Shown here piece after piece: positions 1 through 8,533 of a stretch of DNA of 35,739 nt. This DNA is from Planctomycetota bacterium (GTDB lineage: Bacteria; Planctomycetota; Planctomycetia; Planctomycetales; Planctomycetaceae), in assembly GCA_022600195.1 (NCBI GenBank), contig JAHZKX010000035.1, positions 1 through 35,739 of the forward strand. Reading direction: 5' to 3'. The position numbers were made by a program, and so were the translations under genes. How positions within the stretch are numbered: the stretch's first letter is position 1; each line of letters starts with the position of its first letter. Below the pieces are notes generated by a model, which saw only the letters and a program-made list of their open reading frames with translations, was not told the origin of the DNA and searched no databases.

Positions 1-19
1 ATTGAATTACCAAACCCCT

Positions 20-83
20 GCGGCATTTGCCGCGCGGTGTTCTTCTTCCGTTCGGCCTACGGCCTCACTCCAGAAGAACACCG
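20..83. repeat. Two adjacent inverted repeats at the window edge
   Basis: A small perfect hairpin (GCGGCA at 20-25, TGCCGC at 28-33) is followed at once by a larger one: CGGTGTTCTTCT at 35-46 pairs perfectly with AGAAGAACACCG at 72-83. The loop contains a nested GGCC/GGCC pair (54-57, 61-64). There is no clear U-tract on either side, so it is not a textbook terminator. It could be a repetitive extragenic palindrome or the 3' region of a gene left of the window. No second copy was seen in this window. Confidence 0.5.
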
Positions 84-263
84 ACCCCATGAACCCCGAT
101 TCTCTCACTTAGGCTGGTACTAACATCGGGGGAAGGTCAGTGGGAGAAAAAGCTTGAAAAGAGTATTGGCGCGAGTTACAACCAAATACAGAAATTTTCT
201 CTGTCCGGGATATGAACAGAGTCTTGTTCTGAAATCCCATCCAGAAGCACCTCTTAAGAACCA

Positions 264-1427
264 ATGAATCAATTGTCGGAAACCAACGAAGCACGAGTTC
301 CATCGAGACAAATCAAAAGGCGACTTGTCTATGTCGGCATTGTTTTCTTTTTGATTCTTGCTTGCGCTCCCTGGTTGATCGCGCACACACCATTACGTGA
401 TCCAATCATCAACACGCTGCAAAATGATCCCTACCTCTCTATTACCACCGACGATGCCTCTTTAGGATGGATTACGCCTACAGAACTGAAGAAAGTGTCG
501 GTTCTCAGTTCTGACGAGCGCGTTAACATCAGTGTGAAGCAACTCACAGTCTTCAGCTCTCTTCCCCAGCTTTGGTTCAAAGCGCCAGACGTTGGCACTG
601 TTCAGGTTGAGAGATTAGCCATTCATCTCAAACTGCCTCTCAAAGATAATGAGGATGTCGTCCAAGAAGGGGGCCTGTTCTTTAAGGCACACTTAAAAGA
701 CACCAAAATATTGGTAGAAGTTGATGGCGAGGACGAACCAATCATCGACTTGAGAGATCTCAATCTGGATGCAGAGGTGAAACGTGATGCATCCGGCGAA
801 TGGTTAAGCCTTGGTCAATTTACGCTATATGATCACCAACCATTGACGACTGAACTGTGTGACGAGTTTTTACAGTTGATTGATCCCGTCCTGGCTGATG
901 TTGCTGCCGTTGCCGGGAGCTTCTCATGCAAGTTCGAAGAATTTCTGGTTCCCTTAGACTCAGCAAACAACGATGAAGCGATCCGCGATCTGAAAATTAA
1001 AGGAGTGTTGACGATTCATAATCTGGCAGGTGAATTCAAGACACCACTGTTACGAGATCTTGTCAGTGTTTTAGCCGAAACACACGAGGTTAAGGTTCCC
1101 GACGTAATCCGCCTGGCCAAAGATACAACCATCATATTTGAGATACGAGAGGGAAGAATTTTTCACGAAGGCTTGTCATTTGGATTTCCGGATATTGCTC
1201 CTGATTTGATAGTCCGTTCGCAAGGATCCGTGGGCATTGATGAATCACTTGACTTGACAATTGAGGTGCCTCAAATCCTTGGGAATGACGAAAAACCAGC
1301 GAAAGGTATTAAAGTGAAACCACTCATATTGAGAGTGCAAGGTACAATTTTGAAGCCGATCGTGACTGAGGTACCTGAAGATGACAAATCAAAGAAAGCA
1401 AATCCAGGGGAGAACAATGATGTATAA
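264..1427 (+). CDS. Membrane-anchored hypothetical protein (AsmA/TamB-like architecture)
   Basis: 387 residues. A basic N-terminus (RQIKRR) precedes one hydrophobic segment at about residues 21-41, and the rest reads as an exported, beta-rich domain. A single N-terminal anchor followed by long amphipathic strands resembles AsmA/TamB-like envelope proteins, where such domains carry or scaffold lipids; this is a fold-level impression, not a recognised family match. A weak AAGAAC precedes the ATG. The next gene starts inside the last codons (11-nt overlap), so the two are very likely translationally coupled. I do not recognise a specific function. Confidence 0.75.
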   Translation: MNQLSETNEARVPSRQIKRRLVYVGIVFFLILACAPWLIAHTPLRDPIINTLQNDPYLSITTDDASLGWITPTELKKVSVLSSDERVNISVKQLTVFSSLPQLWFKAPDVGTVQVERLAIHLKLPLKDNEDVVQEGGLFFKAHLKDTKILVEVDGEDEPIIDLRDLNLDAEVKRDASGEWLSLGQFTLYDHQPLTTELCDEFLQLIDPVLADVAAVAGSFSCKFEEFLVPLDSANNDEAIRDLKIKGVLTIHNLAGEFKTPLLRDLVSVLAETHEVKVPDVIRLAKDTTIIFEIREGRIFHEGLSFGFPDIAPDLIVRSQGSVGIDESLDLTIEVPQILGNDEKPAKGIKVKPLILRVQGTILKPIVTEVPEDDKSKKANPGENNDV

Positions 1428-2439
1428 ATCCATTCTCCGGAATTTTTTGGCAGCCTGTATCACATTCTGGTTAGGCTGTAATTCACACCTCTCTGCTCAA
1501 GAAGGTCCCAATTATGAGGGATTGAATAAATCTGAACTGAAGCATGAAGGGATTATCTTACGTGTCTCAAAATCTCTGATTGATGAATTCACAGATGACG
1601 TGATTGAGGCAGAGATCCCCTTCCAGGCCAGAATTCTGAATGGTAATGTCACTGGGACAGCCAAGGGGCGCGCTACAACATCGATTGAAATGCAGCCTGG
1701 AAAGGAAGAGGCAGCATTTATCATCACAGCTAAGGGAGAAGCGAGCGGATGCTTTCAGGGAACGCGGGGAAAAACAAGAGTCGATGGAACAGTGACAGCC
1801 ACGTTTGTGGTCAAGAAAAGAGTCCTCTTTGATGGAATGCATTATTTTAATGGAAATACTTCCAGCGAGGTCAGCTTAACGACCTCGGTCAGCCAGGTTG
1901 AATCTCAACGCATTCTCCCATTCCGTGTTTTAACACAGCCAGTAGCTAAAACGGGTGTGAAACTCTTGCAAAGCGAGGCCGAGCAACAGGCCATTCCCTA
2001 TGCGATCCAATATCTTGAGGAATTTGTGAATGCTGAAGCAGACGCCATCATCGCGGAATTGAATCAGACGATTCCCTTAGAACGATCCTTACACAAACTC
2101 TTTCCAGAAACGAAAGACTGGATCTATCAGCTTTCCACTGCAGAGAAGTACCTGCAGGCCTATTACGGTCCTAAAGATGCTCCTGTTCCCACGCCTCCCG
2201 CAGTTCCTGGGCGCCCCAAAAATCCAGAGATGGAACTATGGATTCAGGCAAACTCTAAAGATGCCAAATTTATCCAGCTGATGGCAAGATTGAATCAATC
2301 CCACAATCTTCTGAAGAAACTCATTCCGGATGCAGACCCTCTGATCGCTTCGCTCATCAAGAATGCCCGCGTCACTTTTTCCGCACCATGGTTAATTATT
2401 TCCATCACCGCTTCAGAAAAGACCAATCTGCAAAAGTAA
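1417..2439 (+). CDS. Exported hypothetical protein coupled to the upstream gene
   Basis: I chose the ATG at 1417, preceded by a good AGGGGAG ribosome-binding site at 1406-1412, over the longer frame from 1381, which lies deep inside the upstream gene. The resulting 340-residue protein starts MMYKSILRNFLAACITFW and has a signal peptide with a Leu-Gly-Cys that may be a lipobox (LGCN), followed by a Ser-Ala-Gln region that could instead be a type I cleavage site. The mature part looks soluble, with a beta-rich first half and a helical second half. No family recognised. The overlap with the preceding membrane-anchored protein suggests they act together at the envelope; that is inference. Confidence 0.75.
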   Translation: MMYKSILRNFLAACITFWLGCNSHLSAQEGPNYEGLNKSELKHEGIILRVSKSLIDEFTDDVIEAEIPFQARILNGNVTGTAKGRATTSIEMQPGKEEAAFIITAKGEASGCFQGTRGKTRVDGTVTATFVVKKRVLFDGMHYFNGNTSSEVSLTTSVSQVESQRILPFRVLTQPVAKTGVKLLQSEAEQQAIPYAIQYLEEFVNAEADAIIAELNQTIPLERSLHKLFPETKDWIYQLSTAEKYLQAYYGPKDAPVPTPPAVPGRPKNPEMELWIQANSKDAKFIQLMARLNQSHNLLKKLIPDADPLIASLIKNARVTFSAPWLIISITASEKTNLQK

Positions 2440-2535
2440 ACTGCTTCCCCTGGTTGCCTTGACAATCGGACATCATTAGAGATTCCGAAATCGACAGGAA
2501 TTGCTGAGGCATCGCTCAGGAATATGTGTGGAAAC

Positions 2536-2570
2536 ACAAAAAGGCCTTCGCTTGGTGAACAAAGGCCTTG
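2536..2570 (-). terminator. Rho-independent terminator downstream of tRNA-Arg
   Basis: Read on the minus strand, AAGGCCTT (2562-2569) pairs with AAGGCCTT (2541-2548) across a 13-nt loop and is followed by a T-rich run (complement of the A-run at 2538-2542). It lies about 40 nt beyond the tRNA 3' end in the right orientation. Confidence 0.65.
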
Positions 2571-2606
2571 TGATTGCAAGTGGTTTTCTCAGTGTGAGAT
2601 AAGAAG

Positions 2607-2680
<74 letters not shown>

Positions 2681-2901
2681 ATGTCCCGGAAGGGAAAGAG
2701 ATATTCTAGCGAGAGAGTTCTCCCTTTTAAAGCCAATCACAGGCTGCATTTGAACCTTTTTGTCAGCTCTGAACCAGAAATTTTGACTCAAACGTGTCTT
2801 GAATTCCTTCCACAGGGCTCTCCTGCAGTCATGTTTCCAGATTCTGCATGTCTTCAAGTACCAACCAGAGACACCGCTCAATGCCCCCAGGTTCCCTAAG
2901 A

Positions 2902-2931
2902 GAAAAGGCTCTGTCCACTAAGAACAGAGCC
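2902..2931 (-). terminator. Terminator of the Gly/Tyr/His-rich protein gene
   Basis: GGCTCTGT (2908-2915) and ACAGAGCC (2924-2931) form a perfect 8-bp stem with an 8-nt loop. On the minus strand it is followed by TTTTCTCTT. It lies about 50 nt beyond the stop codon of the gene ending at 2979. Confidence 0.75.
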
Positions 2932-2978
2932 TAAACTCAAACATGTCTTTGTCATCACTCATTGAAATTTCTCATATC

Positions 2979-3389
2979 TTATCGTCGATGACCATGACCA
3001 CCACGATGCCCATGACCGCCACGATGTCCGTGACCACGGTGTCCATACCCACCACGGTAACCACTTCGGTATCCACCATAATAACTTCCGCCACCGTAGC
3101 CTCGTCCGCCGCTATAAATCCCAATCCCGAAGGAGGGGCTTCTGTATGAGAAGCCAGAACGGTAAGAGGGGTAGTAATTTGAGTAACCAAAACTACGTGA
3201 GCTATAGCCGTAGCCACCGAAACCACCATATCCATAACCTGAATAACATCCCCCTGCCTCGGCCTGTTGAGTTGGCGTCAGCAACAGGGCTCCCCCCATG
3301 GCCAGTCCCATACAAAGAACCATTTTAAGTCCTTTGAATTTTCGAGGAGTTGCCTGGGCCTGGTTGACCACATCTGTTTTGTTTTGCAT
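2979..3389 (-). CDS. Small exported Gly/Tyr/His-rich protein
   Basis: 136 residues. The N-terminus is long and basic (KFKGLK), followed by a hydrophobic stretch (about residues 24-38) and a likely signal peptidase site after AEA at about 43-45. The mature part is low complexity: first Gly/Tyr/Ser-rich (GYGYGGFGGYGY), then Gly/Arg, ending in repeated His-Arg-Gly units (GHRGHGHRGGHGHRGG) in the last 20 or so residues. The His repeats could bind metal and the Gly/Tyr region could self-associate; both are inferred from composition only. The start is supported by AAGGAG about 7 nt upstream. It stands alone, with its own terminator. Similar short glycine-rich exported proteins occur in planctomycetes, but I cannot name a family. 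Confidence 0.8.
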   Translation of the reverse strand: MQNKTDVVNQAQATPRKFKGLKMVLCMGLAMGGALLLTPTQQAEAGGCYSGYGYGGFGGYGYSSRSFGYSNYYPSYRSGFSYRSPSFGIGIYSGGRGYGGGSYYGGYRSGYRGGYGHRGHGHRGGHGHRGGHGHRR

Positions 3390-4154
3390 CGTTTCGCTCC
3401 TTGGAAAAATGAAAAAGAATGAGTGCAGTAAAAAGTAATCTTTTGCTTTCTCTCATTGTTGACTGACACTCAAATTGCAGGCCGGTTGAGATTTCATAGC
3501 TCATCACCTACTTGTCCGTCTGCTGTAAACAAAACAATCGCTATAAGTGTGCCGGAATACTGCTTTCCCTGAGATACTTTCATAAGCCACTAAATCAGAT
3601 AGACTTAGAACATTCTTTGTTCCTCAGTTCATAGAAGTCGTTCCCAAACTTGTCTCAAAATCGCGTCAACTGACATCAAACTGACGGCAGGAAAATGAGG
3701 CTATTCAGCAGGAATTGCTGCTGCCGCGGAAATAAAACAAGCCTCCCACTCAGATGATTGGGCCGAACCATAAGAATGAGAGACTTGGGAACAGATGCCA
3801 GATTGATCCTGCAGACAGGAACCGGCCCGGCTAGATCAGAGAATTCCTGATCGTGGCAGATATATTAAAAACGGGAATTTTCATCCAAATCAGTTACTTG
3901 AAAACGGGGGTCTCCATTCCACTAACATGTACGATAAAGTCATTATGATTCTATTGTGATCCAGTGCGGGGGTATGTGAGTTGACGGCGAATGCATTGAT
4001 TTCATTCGATTGCCTGACTTTAGAAGTGTTGCAAGAAATGTGCCGTCTGCGCAGAAACTGAGACGCTGCTGCATAAACCGTGCATCAGATTCGTTTTAGA
4101 ATGTGCTTTTTTGGATGTCTCAATCAGGAGGGATTCGAGAGTGTTGTAGAAATG
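3390..4154. other. Long intergenic region, no gene seen
   Basis: About 760 bases between the divergently placed upstream end of the Gly/Tyr/His-rich gene and the 3' end of the FAH-family gene. It must hold the promoter of the former. I see no convincing ORF with a ribosome-binding site, no tRNA and no strong hairpin. The frame opening at 4080 runs antisense into the FAH gene and has no protein-like character. Confidence 0.5.
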
Positions 4155-4201
4155 AAAAAAGTGTGGTGGAAACGAGAACAACCGCGTCGCTCAACCACCA
4201 C
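4155..4201 (-). terminator. Probable terminator of the FAH-family gene
   Basis: On the minus strand GTGGTGG (complement of 4195-4201) pairs with CCACCAC (complement of 4163-4169) across a 25-nt loop and is followed by a run of six T (complement of 4155-4160). It lies 50-95 nt past the stop at 4250. The loop is long, so confidence is moderate. Confidence 0.5.
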
Positions 4202-4249
4202 TTTTCTGGTTTGCATCGGCAGATTTAGACAAAATTGTAGCGACTACAT

Positions 4250-5182
4250 TCAGTCCACAGGATTTTGCAGTACGCCGATGTTTTCGATCTCGGCTTTCAG
4301 TTCATCGCCGTGTTTGAGGAATTTATTTTTTGATGCCCCGACACCGCTGGGCGTACCCGTGGCAATCACGTCTCCCGGTTCCAGACGCACATAACTGGAG
4401 ATGAATTCAATAATGGCAGCGACCGGGAAAATCATTTCAGCCGTCGAAGCATCCTGCTCTACATTCCCATTCACGGAGAGTTTCATTTTTAGCGTCTGCG
4501 GATCTTGAATCTCATCTGATGAAGTGATGCAAGGTCCCATGGGGCAAAAGGTGTCGTGCCATTTTCCATGTAACCAGTCAAAGAAGCCGTCTTTCTCACG
4601 CTCAGTTCGACCTGGATTGGGGCGAAATTTGCGATCAGAGATATCATTGATGACGGTATAACCGGCGACATAGTTGAGTGCCTCTGCTTCAGAGACGCCT
4701 TTGCATGTTTTCCCGATCACAATTCCCAATTCCAGTTCCCAGTCAATATGATCGGGTGAGACTTCAGGAATTACCACAGGATGCCCCGGATGTGTCAGAG
4801 TGGTTAAGGGGGGTTTCATAAATACATAAGGGAAGGTTTTTTGTCTTTCTTCAGCCTTGCCTCCCCCTTCTTCAATATGTTTGGAGTAATTGCCAGCCAG
4901 CAGCATCAATTTTGAAGGAGCAGGAATCGGAACCAGCAGTTGCACCTCATCAGTCATCACGGAAATCGGAAACAGTTCTTCATCCATAGCCTGCTTCAGC
5001 TGCTTTTCTACGTTTAAACAATCATCTCTCTGTGCGCCCCCCGGCAGAAATGGAATGAGCCCCCCCTGTTCATCAAGTTCTACACCCGCCATTTCTGCAG
5101 CAGCAGCTAAAGGAAGGATCTTGTCTTCTGAATAAAAACCACAGGAGATTTTATTTTCATATTGGTATCGGCATAATCTCAT
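4250..5182 (-). CDS. Fumarylacetoacetate hydrolase (FAH) family protein
   Basis: 310 residues, with an N-terminal domain of about 85 residues followed by the FAH fold. Motifs fitting the family are NYSKHIEE (98-105, with the conserved His), DWELELG (147-153, with metal-binding Glu149/Glu151), NDISDR (179-184, metal-binding Asp) and the C-terminal GDVIATGTPSGVG loop. Members cleave C-C bonds in acylpyruvates or decarboxylate/hydrate related 2-oxo acids in aromatic or sugar-acid breakdown, using Mg2+ or Mn2+. The substrate cannot be told here because no pathway partners adjoin. AGGAG lies about 10 nt before the ATG. Cytoplasmic, no signal peptide. Confidence 0.92.
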   Translation of the reverse strand: MRLCRYQYENKISCGFYSEDKILPLAAAAEMAGVELDEQGGLIPFLPGGAQRDDCLNVEKQLKQAMDEELFPISVMTDEVQLLVPIPAPSKLMLLAGNYSKHIEEGGGKAEERQKTFPYVFMKPPLTTLTHPGHPVVIPEVSPDHIDWELELGIVIGKTCKGVSEAEALNYVAGYTVINDISDRKFRPNPGRTEREKDGFFDWLHGKWHDTFCPMGPCITSSDEIQDPQTLKMKLSVNGNVEQDASTAEMIFPVAAIIEFISSYVRLEPGDVIATGTPSGVGASKNKFLKHGDELKAEIENIGVLQNPVD

Positions 5183-5835
5183 AATTCAGGGGCTCCTGTC
5201 GGGAGAGTATTCAATTGTGTGAAAACTATGGGGAGGGAAACCGTTTCAATTTCGAGTCACATTGATCAGAGGCGCATGCTTAAATCAATTCTTATCCTAC
5301 ACATTCGGTCGTGGAAGACCAATTCTCAGACCCCATTATGATCCCTGCATTTGGAATCTCTTTAGACTAATGCCAATGATTGCAAAACAGCACAAGCTGA
5401 GCCCTAGAAAGTAAGGCATCAGACCAAACCGCTGAACCCAGGTCCTGTTTTGAGTTATCAAAACAGGAAACCGGTCGCTAATTCATTCTTTGACAGGAAA
5501 TCGATCTATGAAAACCAGGAGGAACCTGAGTGCACAACAATCGGGCAAATAAAAATCTCGGTCGCGTATGTTTGATGAATCAAAAAATGAATTTCCGATG
5601 AATGACCAGGGCGACCAGCGACTCTATCTTATTCACTGACAGCAAGATATGAAATTTCTGGCACCTCAGCAGGTTGGTGTAATATGGGTTTGGCACATGA
5701 TTCGCATTCTGAGCCAATATAAAAATCATCAAACAGAAACATGATCTTAAACCGAAGCCTCTATATCAAAGGTATTGAAAGTGTGTGTTCGAATCTGTTT
5801 GAAGAACATTTTGTCAATTCATTTAAAAAGGAGAG
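5183..5835. other. Intergenic region with an orphan hairpin
   Basis: About 650 bases between divergent genes. The only strong structure is a perfect 11-bp hairpin: TCCTGTTTTGA (5443-5453), loop GTTA, TCAAAACAGGA (5458-5468). It has no U-tract and is not close to either gene end. No supported ORF was found. Promoters for both flanking genes must lie here. Confidence 0.5.
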
Positions 5836-6429
5836 ATGGTGATTCACTTACCATCTAAGAAGCGAGGAATGAAAAAGGGTTTTACATTGATCGAATTAAT
5901 GGTGGCTGTTGCTTCAATGGCAGTCTTAATTGCTTTGCTGTTACCCGATATTCAGACGGCAAAGGATGCCTCTCTGACAGGAAAACAGAAAGAAGGTCCC
6001 TTCTGGGTCTATCGTGAATACGAATGTGCGGGTGGCCCTGTCACCTCAGAAATTTCAGGCTCCTATCAACATACGTTGCAAGAGATCCTGGACATGTATG
6101 TTATTAATTTAAAGAAAGACCAAGTAAAATATTCTCTGGAGTTGGAGGCAGATACTCAGCGAGAGGCAACTTCCCAAACAGACTCTGCTTCTCATGCTGG
6201 GACGGTATCAAGCTCTGGATCTGACATCGTAGTTAACCCCGCTGCCGAGATTACATTTACAAGAACAGTGCTTGCCAAAGAGGAAAAGATCAGAAAAGCA
6301 AAACTGGCCATAAAGAATATGAAAAAAGATTTATCCCAAAACTATGCTCTTCTCTCTGCCCGACGAAATATTAAGAGAGCAATCGAAGATCTACAGGAAG
6401 ATATAAGAATACTTGAATCACAGCATTAA
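5836..6429 (+). CDS. Prepilin-like protein with type IV pilin N-terminal motif
   Basis: 197 residues. The N-terminus has the prepilin peptidase signature: basic leader (SKKRGMKKG), cleavage expected between Gly and Phe, then FTLIELMVAV with the conserved Glu at +5 and a hydrophobic helix. The remainder is unlike DUF1559 proteins: a Ser/Thr-rich middle and a charged, probably coiled-coil C-terminal half (about 140-197). AAAAAGGAG at 5825-5833 sits very close to the ATG at 5836; GTG at 5839 or ATG at 5869 ([10 protein letters not shown]) are plausible alternatives and do not change the mature protein. It is alone, without pilus assembly genes, and followed by a strong terminator. Probably a pseudopilin-like envelope protein; its specific role is unknown. 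Confidence 0.8.
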   Translation: MVIHLPSKKRGMKKGFTLIELMVAVASMAVLIALLLPDIQTAKDASLTGKQKEGPFWVYREYECAGGPVTSEISGSYQHTLQEILDMYVINLKKDQVKYSLELEADTQREATSQTDSASHAGTVSSSGSDIVVNPAAEITFTRTVLAKEEKIRKAKLAIKNMKKDLSQNYALLSARRNIKRAIEDLQEDIRILESQH

Positions 6430-6501
6430 ACGATTCTCTATGAGACGAATGAGTTGAATTTCGCAATTCTCTCCAATAAATCAGGTGATATCTGTCTATT
6501 T

Positions 6502-6526
6502 TCAGGCGGACATCGCCTGATTTTTT
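6502..6526 (+). terminator. Strong rho-independent terminator
   Basis: TCAGGCG (6502-6508), loop GACAT, CGCCTGA (6514-6520), then six T. It ends the prepilin-like gene, about 70 nt after its stop. Confidence 0.85.
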
Positions 6527-6931
6527 CATTGCAGACTGTCAACTAAAAGGGCACTAATTGCCTGTGATTTTTGTAGATATTTCAATCTCTCAAAATCAAT
6601 TCTTTTTCGATCAATTTGCTCTTGGCACATTAATCAAGAGGCGTTATAAATCCGCCTCTGTTGGCTTTTGAACCAGTAAACCTCTCTCACTTCTCATTAC
6701 TGATTCAATAACACAGCAGGATATGCCATTGCATATTACTACTCAAAAAACCTACCAACCCATTCAAATTGATTTTTATGCCATTCATCTTCCCTTGAAT
6801 CAGCTTGGCTTTTCAAGGTTGTGTGAAATTACATGGAATGTCTGATTTCAATAAATCAGCTGACATTTCTGTGATGACTTGCGCAGCCGGAATTGTGATT
6901 CTATTCAGAGTTAGATAAAGGAGCACTGAAG
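6527..6931. other. Intergenic region upstream of the OmpA-domain gene
   Basis: About 400 bases with one further hairpin, AGAGGCG (6637-6643) with CGCCTCT (6653-6659) around a 9-nt loop, without a convincing U-tract. No supported ORF. The promoter of the OmpA-domain gene must lie in the right half, but I see no clear -35/-10 pair. Confidence 0.4.
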
Positions 6932-7768
6932 ATGCCCATCATCATACGGGTATGCCTACTGAGCGCAATCTGTTTATTTACCATCAGTCTAACATCCTGT
7001 CAGCGTGGACCAAATGCCCAGGTTCGTCAGAGTATGTACCGTTCGCAACAGCTTTACAACCAGGGCATGGAACTGGCGATGCAACGCGATCAGTTTCAGC
7101 AGTCAGCGAACGCACTGCAACACGAACGCGATCAACTGGCAATGCGTGCCCAATCTTTGGAATCCAACTTAAATATTGCCAACAAGCGGCTCGATAATTT
7201 AAACGCCGAGCGTTCTGAGATGCAGCAGCGATATGTGAGTTTGATGAAAACAGCGAAAGGACAGCCCAGCCCATTGGATGGCGAGGCAACCCGCCGCTTC
7301 CAGGAACTGGCTGACAAATATCCCGATTTCGAATTTGATCCAATTACCGGCGTCAGCAAATTTCATTCAGACATTCTGTTTGACTCTGGAAGTGATGTCC
7401 TCAAATCATCTGCTAAAGAAATTCTGGATCAGTTTGCCGCGATTATGAATGACGGGAACGCAAAACGATTGAATGTTCTGGTAGTGGGACATACAGACGA
7501 CAAGCCCATCTCGAAAGCAAAAACTCAGCGTCAGCACAGAACAAACTGGCATTTATCGACGAACCGGGCCAACTCGGTTGTACTTTCTCTCTCCAAGTTC
7601 GGAGTAACACAAGGTCGAATGGGCGCTGCAGGGTATAGTATGTATCAGCCTGTGGTACCAAACGAAAATGACTCAGCACGGCAGAAAAATCGCCGCGTTG
7701 AAATATTCGTCCTTGCCCCTGATGCCGTCGTCGCAGGCTGGGATCCTAATCCGACTCTGCTGAACTAA
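6932..7768 (+). CDS. OmpA-family peptidoglycan-associated lipoprotein
   Basis: 278 residues. A signal peptide ends in a lipobox (LTSC, Cys at about residue 23), so lipid attachment is expected. Residues about 30-105 form a heptad-rich, Gln-rich coiled coil. The C-terminal OmpA-like domain (about 140-262) shows FDSGSDVL, GHTDD and the DSARQKNRRVEIFV block matching the peptidoglycan-binding NxxDxxxNRRVE signature. This layout tethers a membrane to peptidoglycan, as in Pal and related proteins; no other Tol-Pal genes are here. A good AAGGAG precedes the ATG by about 9 nt. Transcribed alone, convergent with the MarC-like gene. Confidence 0.92.
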   Translation: MPIIIRVCLLSAICLFTISLTSCQRGPNAQVRQSMYRSQQLYNQGMELAMQRDQFQQSANALQHERDQLAMRAQSLESNLNIANKRLDNLNAERSEMQQRYVSLMKTAKGQPSPLDGEATRRFQELADKYPDFEFDPITGVSKFHSDILFDSGSDVLKSSAKEILDQFAAIMNDGNAKRLNVLVVGHTDDKPISKAKTQRQHRTNWHLSTNRANSVVLSLSKFGVTQGRMGAAGYSMYQPVVPNENDSARQKNRRVEIFVLAPDAVVAGWDPNPTLLN

Positions 7769-7800
7769 TCTTCTCAAAACGTAAATGGCTCCCCGGCAAT

Positions 7801-7828
7801 GGCTCAACATGTGTCTGCATGCTGAGCC
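7801..7828. terminator. Hairpin between convergent genes
   Basis: GGCTCA (7801-7806) pairs with TGAGCC (7823-7828) and, after one A/C mismatch, CATG (7808-7811) pairs with CATG (7818-7821). It lies between the OmpA-domain gene and the MarC-like gene, so it may end one or both transcripts, but there is no U-tract. Confidence 0.4.
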
Positions 7829-7877
7829 AGCTGATGGACCGGATTAACGCGGGGATGAGAATCATACGGAACCTGGT

Positions 7878-8498
7878 CTATAGTGCGAAATAGGTTTTAA
7901 TTCCACTCAGCACGCTGTCGACGGCAACGGAAGCCAGAATGAGTCCACCAATGCGGCTGAGAACGCTGGCACCTGAATCGCCGATAACTTTTTGAATGGC
8001 CCCGGCTAACAAAAGTAAGATCAGGGTAACAGCCAACACTGACAGCATGGTTAATGTTGCGATCATTTGCTGCTGTATCTCAAAGCGATGATTATCGGTA
8101 ATTAAGACAATCGCCATCATGGCGCCCGGAGAAGCAATGGAAGGAATCGCGAGGGGGTAAACGGCTTTACTCTGATGAGTTTCCATTTTATGTGATTCCT
8201 CGATTTCTGCCTCTGGTTTGCTTTCGCCAAAGATCATCGTCAATGCAAAGAGAAACAGCACCAGGCCGCCGGCTATCTGAAAGGCAGGAAGAGGAATTTC
8301 CAACAGTTCCAATATTAACTGACCGCCAACGGCAAACAGAATCAATACAATCCCCGCAGTCATGATTGCACGAAATGCAATTTGCCGTTGAACAGATCTA
8401 CTATAACCCGCAGTGACCGCCATAAAAACGGGAATGGAACCAATGGGATCAATCACAGCCCAGAGGTAAATAAAATCCTTGAGAATATCTTCCCACAT
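7878..8498 (-). CDS. MarC-family integral membrane protein
   Basis: 206 residues, typical MarC length, with six predicted membrane helices. Family features include the N-terminal WAVIDPIGSIPVF segment and the central YPLAIPSIASPGAM segment, both with conserved Pro/Gly. The short hydrophilic loop between helices 3 and 4 (about 92-112) is Glu/Lys-rich. MarC proteins are inner-membrane proteins whose transport role is still unclear; the old multiple-antibiotic-resistance link is not supported. The start lies 35 nt downstream of the sulfatase stop on the same strand, so the two are probably cotranscribed, though no functional link is evident. Confidence 0.92.
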   Translation of the reverse strand: MWEDILKDFIYLWAVIDPIGSIPVFMAVTAGYSRSVQRQIAFRAIMTAGIVLILFAVGGQLILELLEIPLPAFQIAGGLVLFLFALTMIFGESKPEAEIEESHKMETHQSKAVYPLAIPSIASPGAMMAIVLITDNHRFEIQQQMIATLTMLSVLAVTLILLLLAGAIQKVIGDSGASVLSRIGGLILASVAVDSVLSGIKTYFAL

Positions 8499-8533
8499 AA
8501 TGTTTCGTCTCGGCTTTCATTGGTTTTGCAGGA

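Noticed and set aside
4080-4394. 104-residue plus-strand frame
   Set aside because: It crosses the FAH terminator and the 3' end of the FAH gene in antisense and has no protein-like features.
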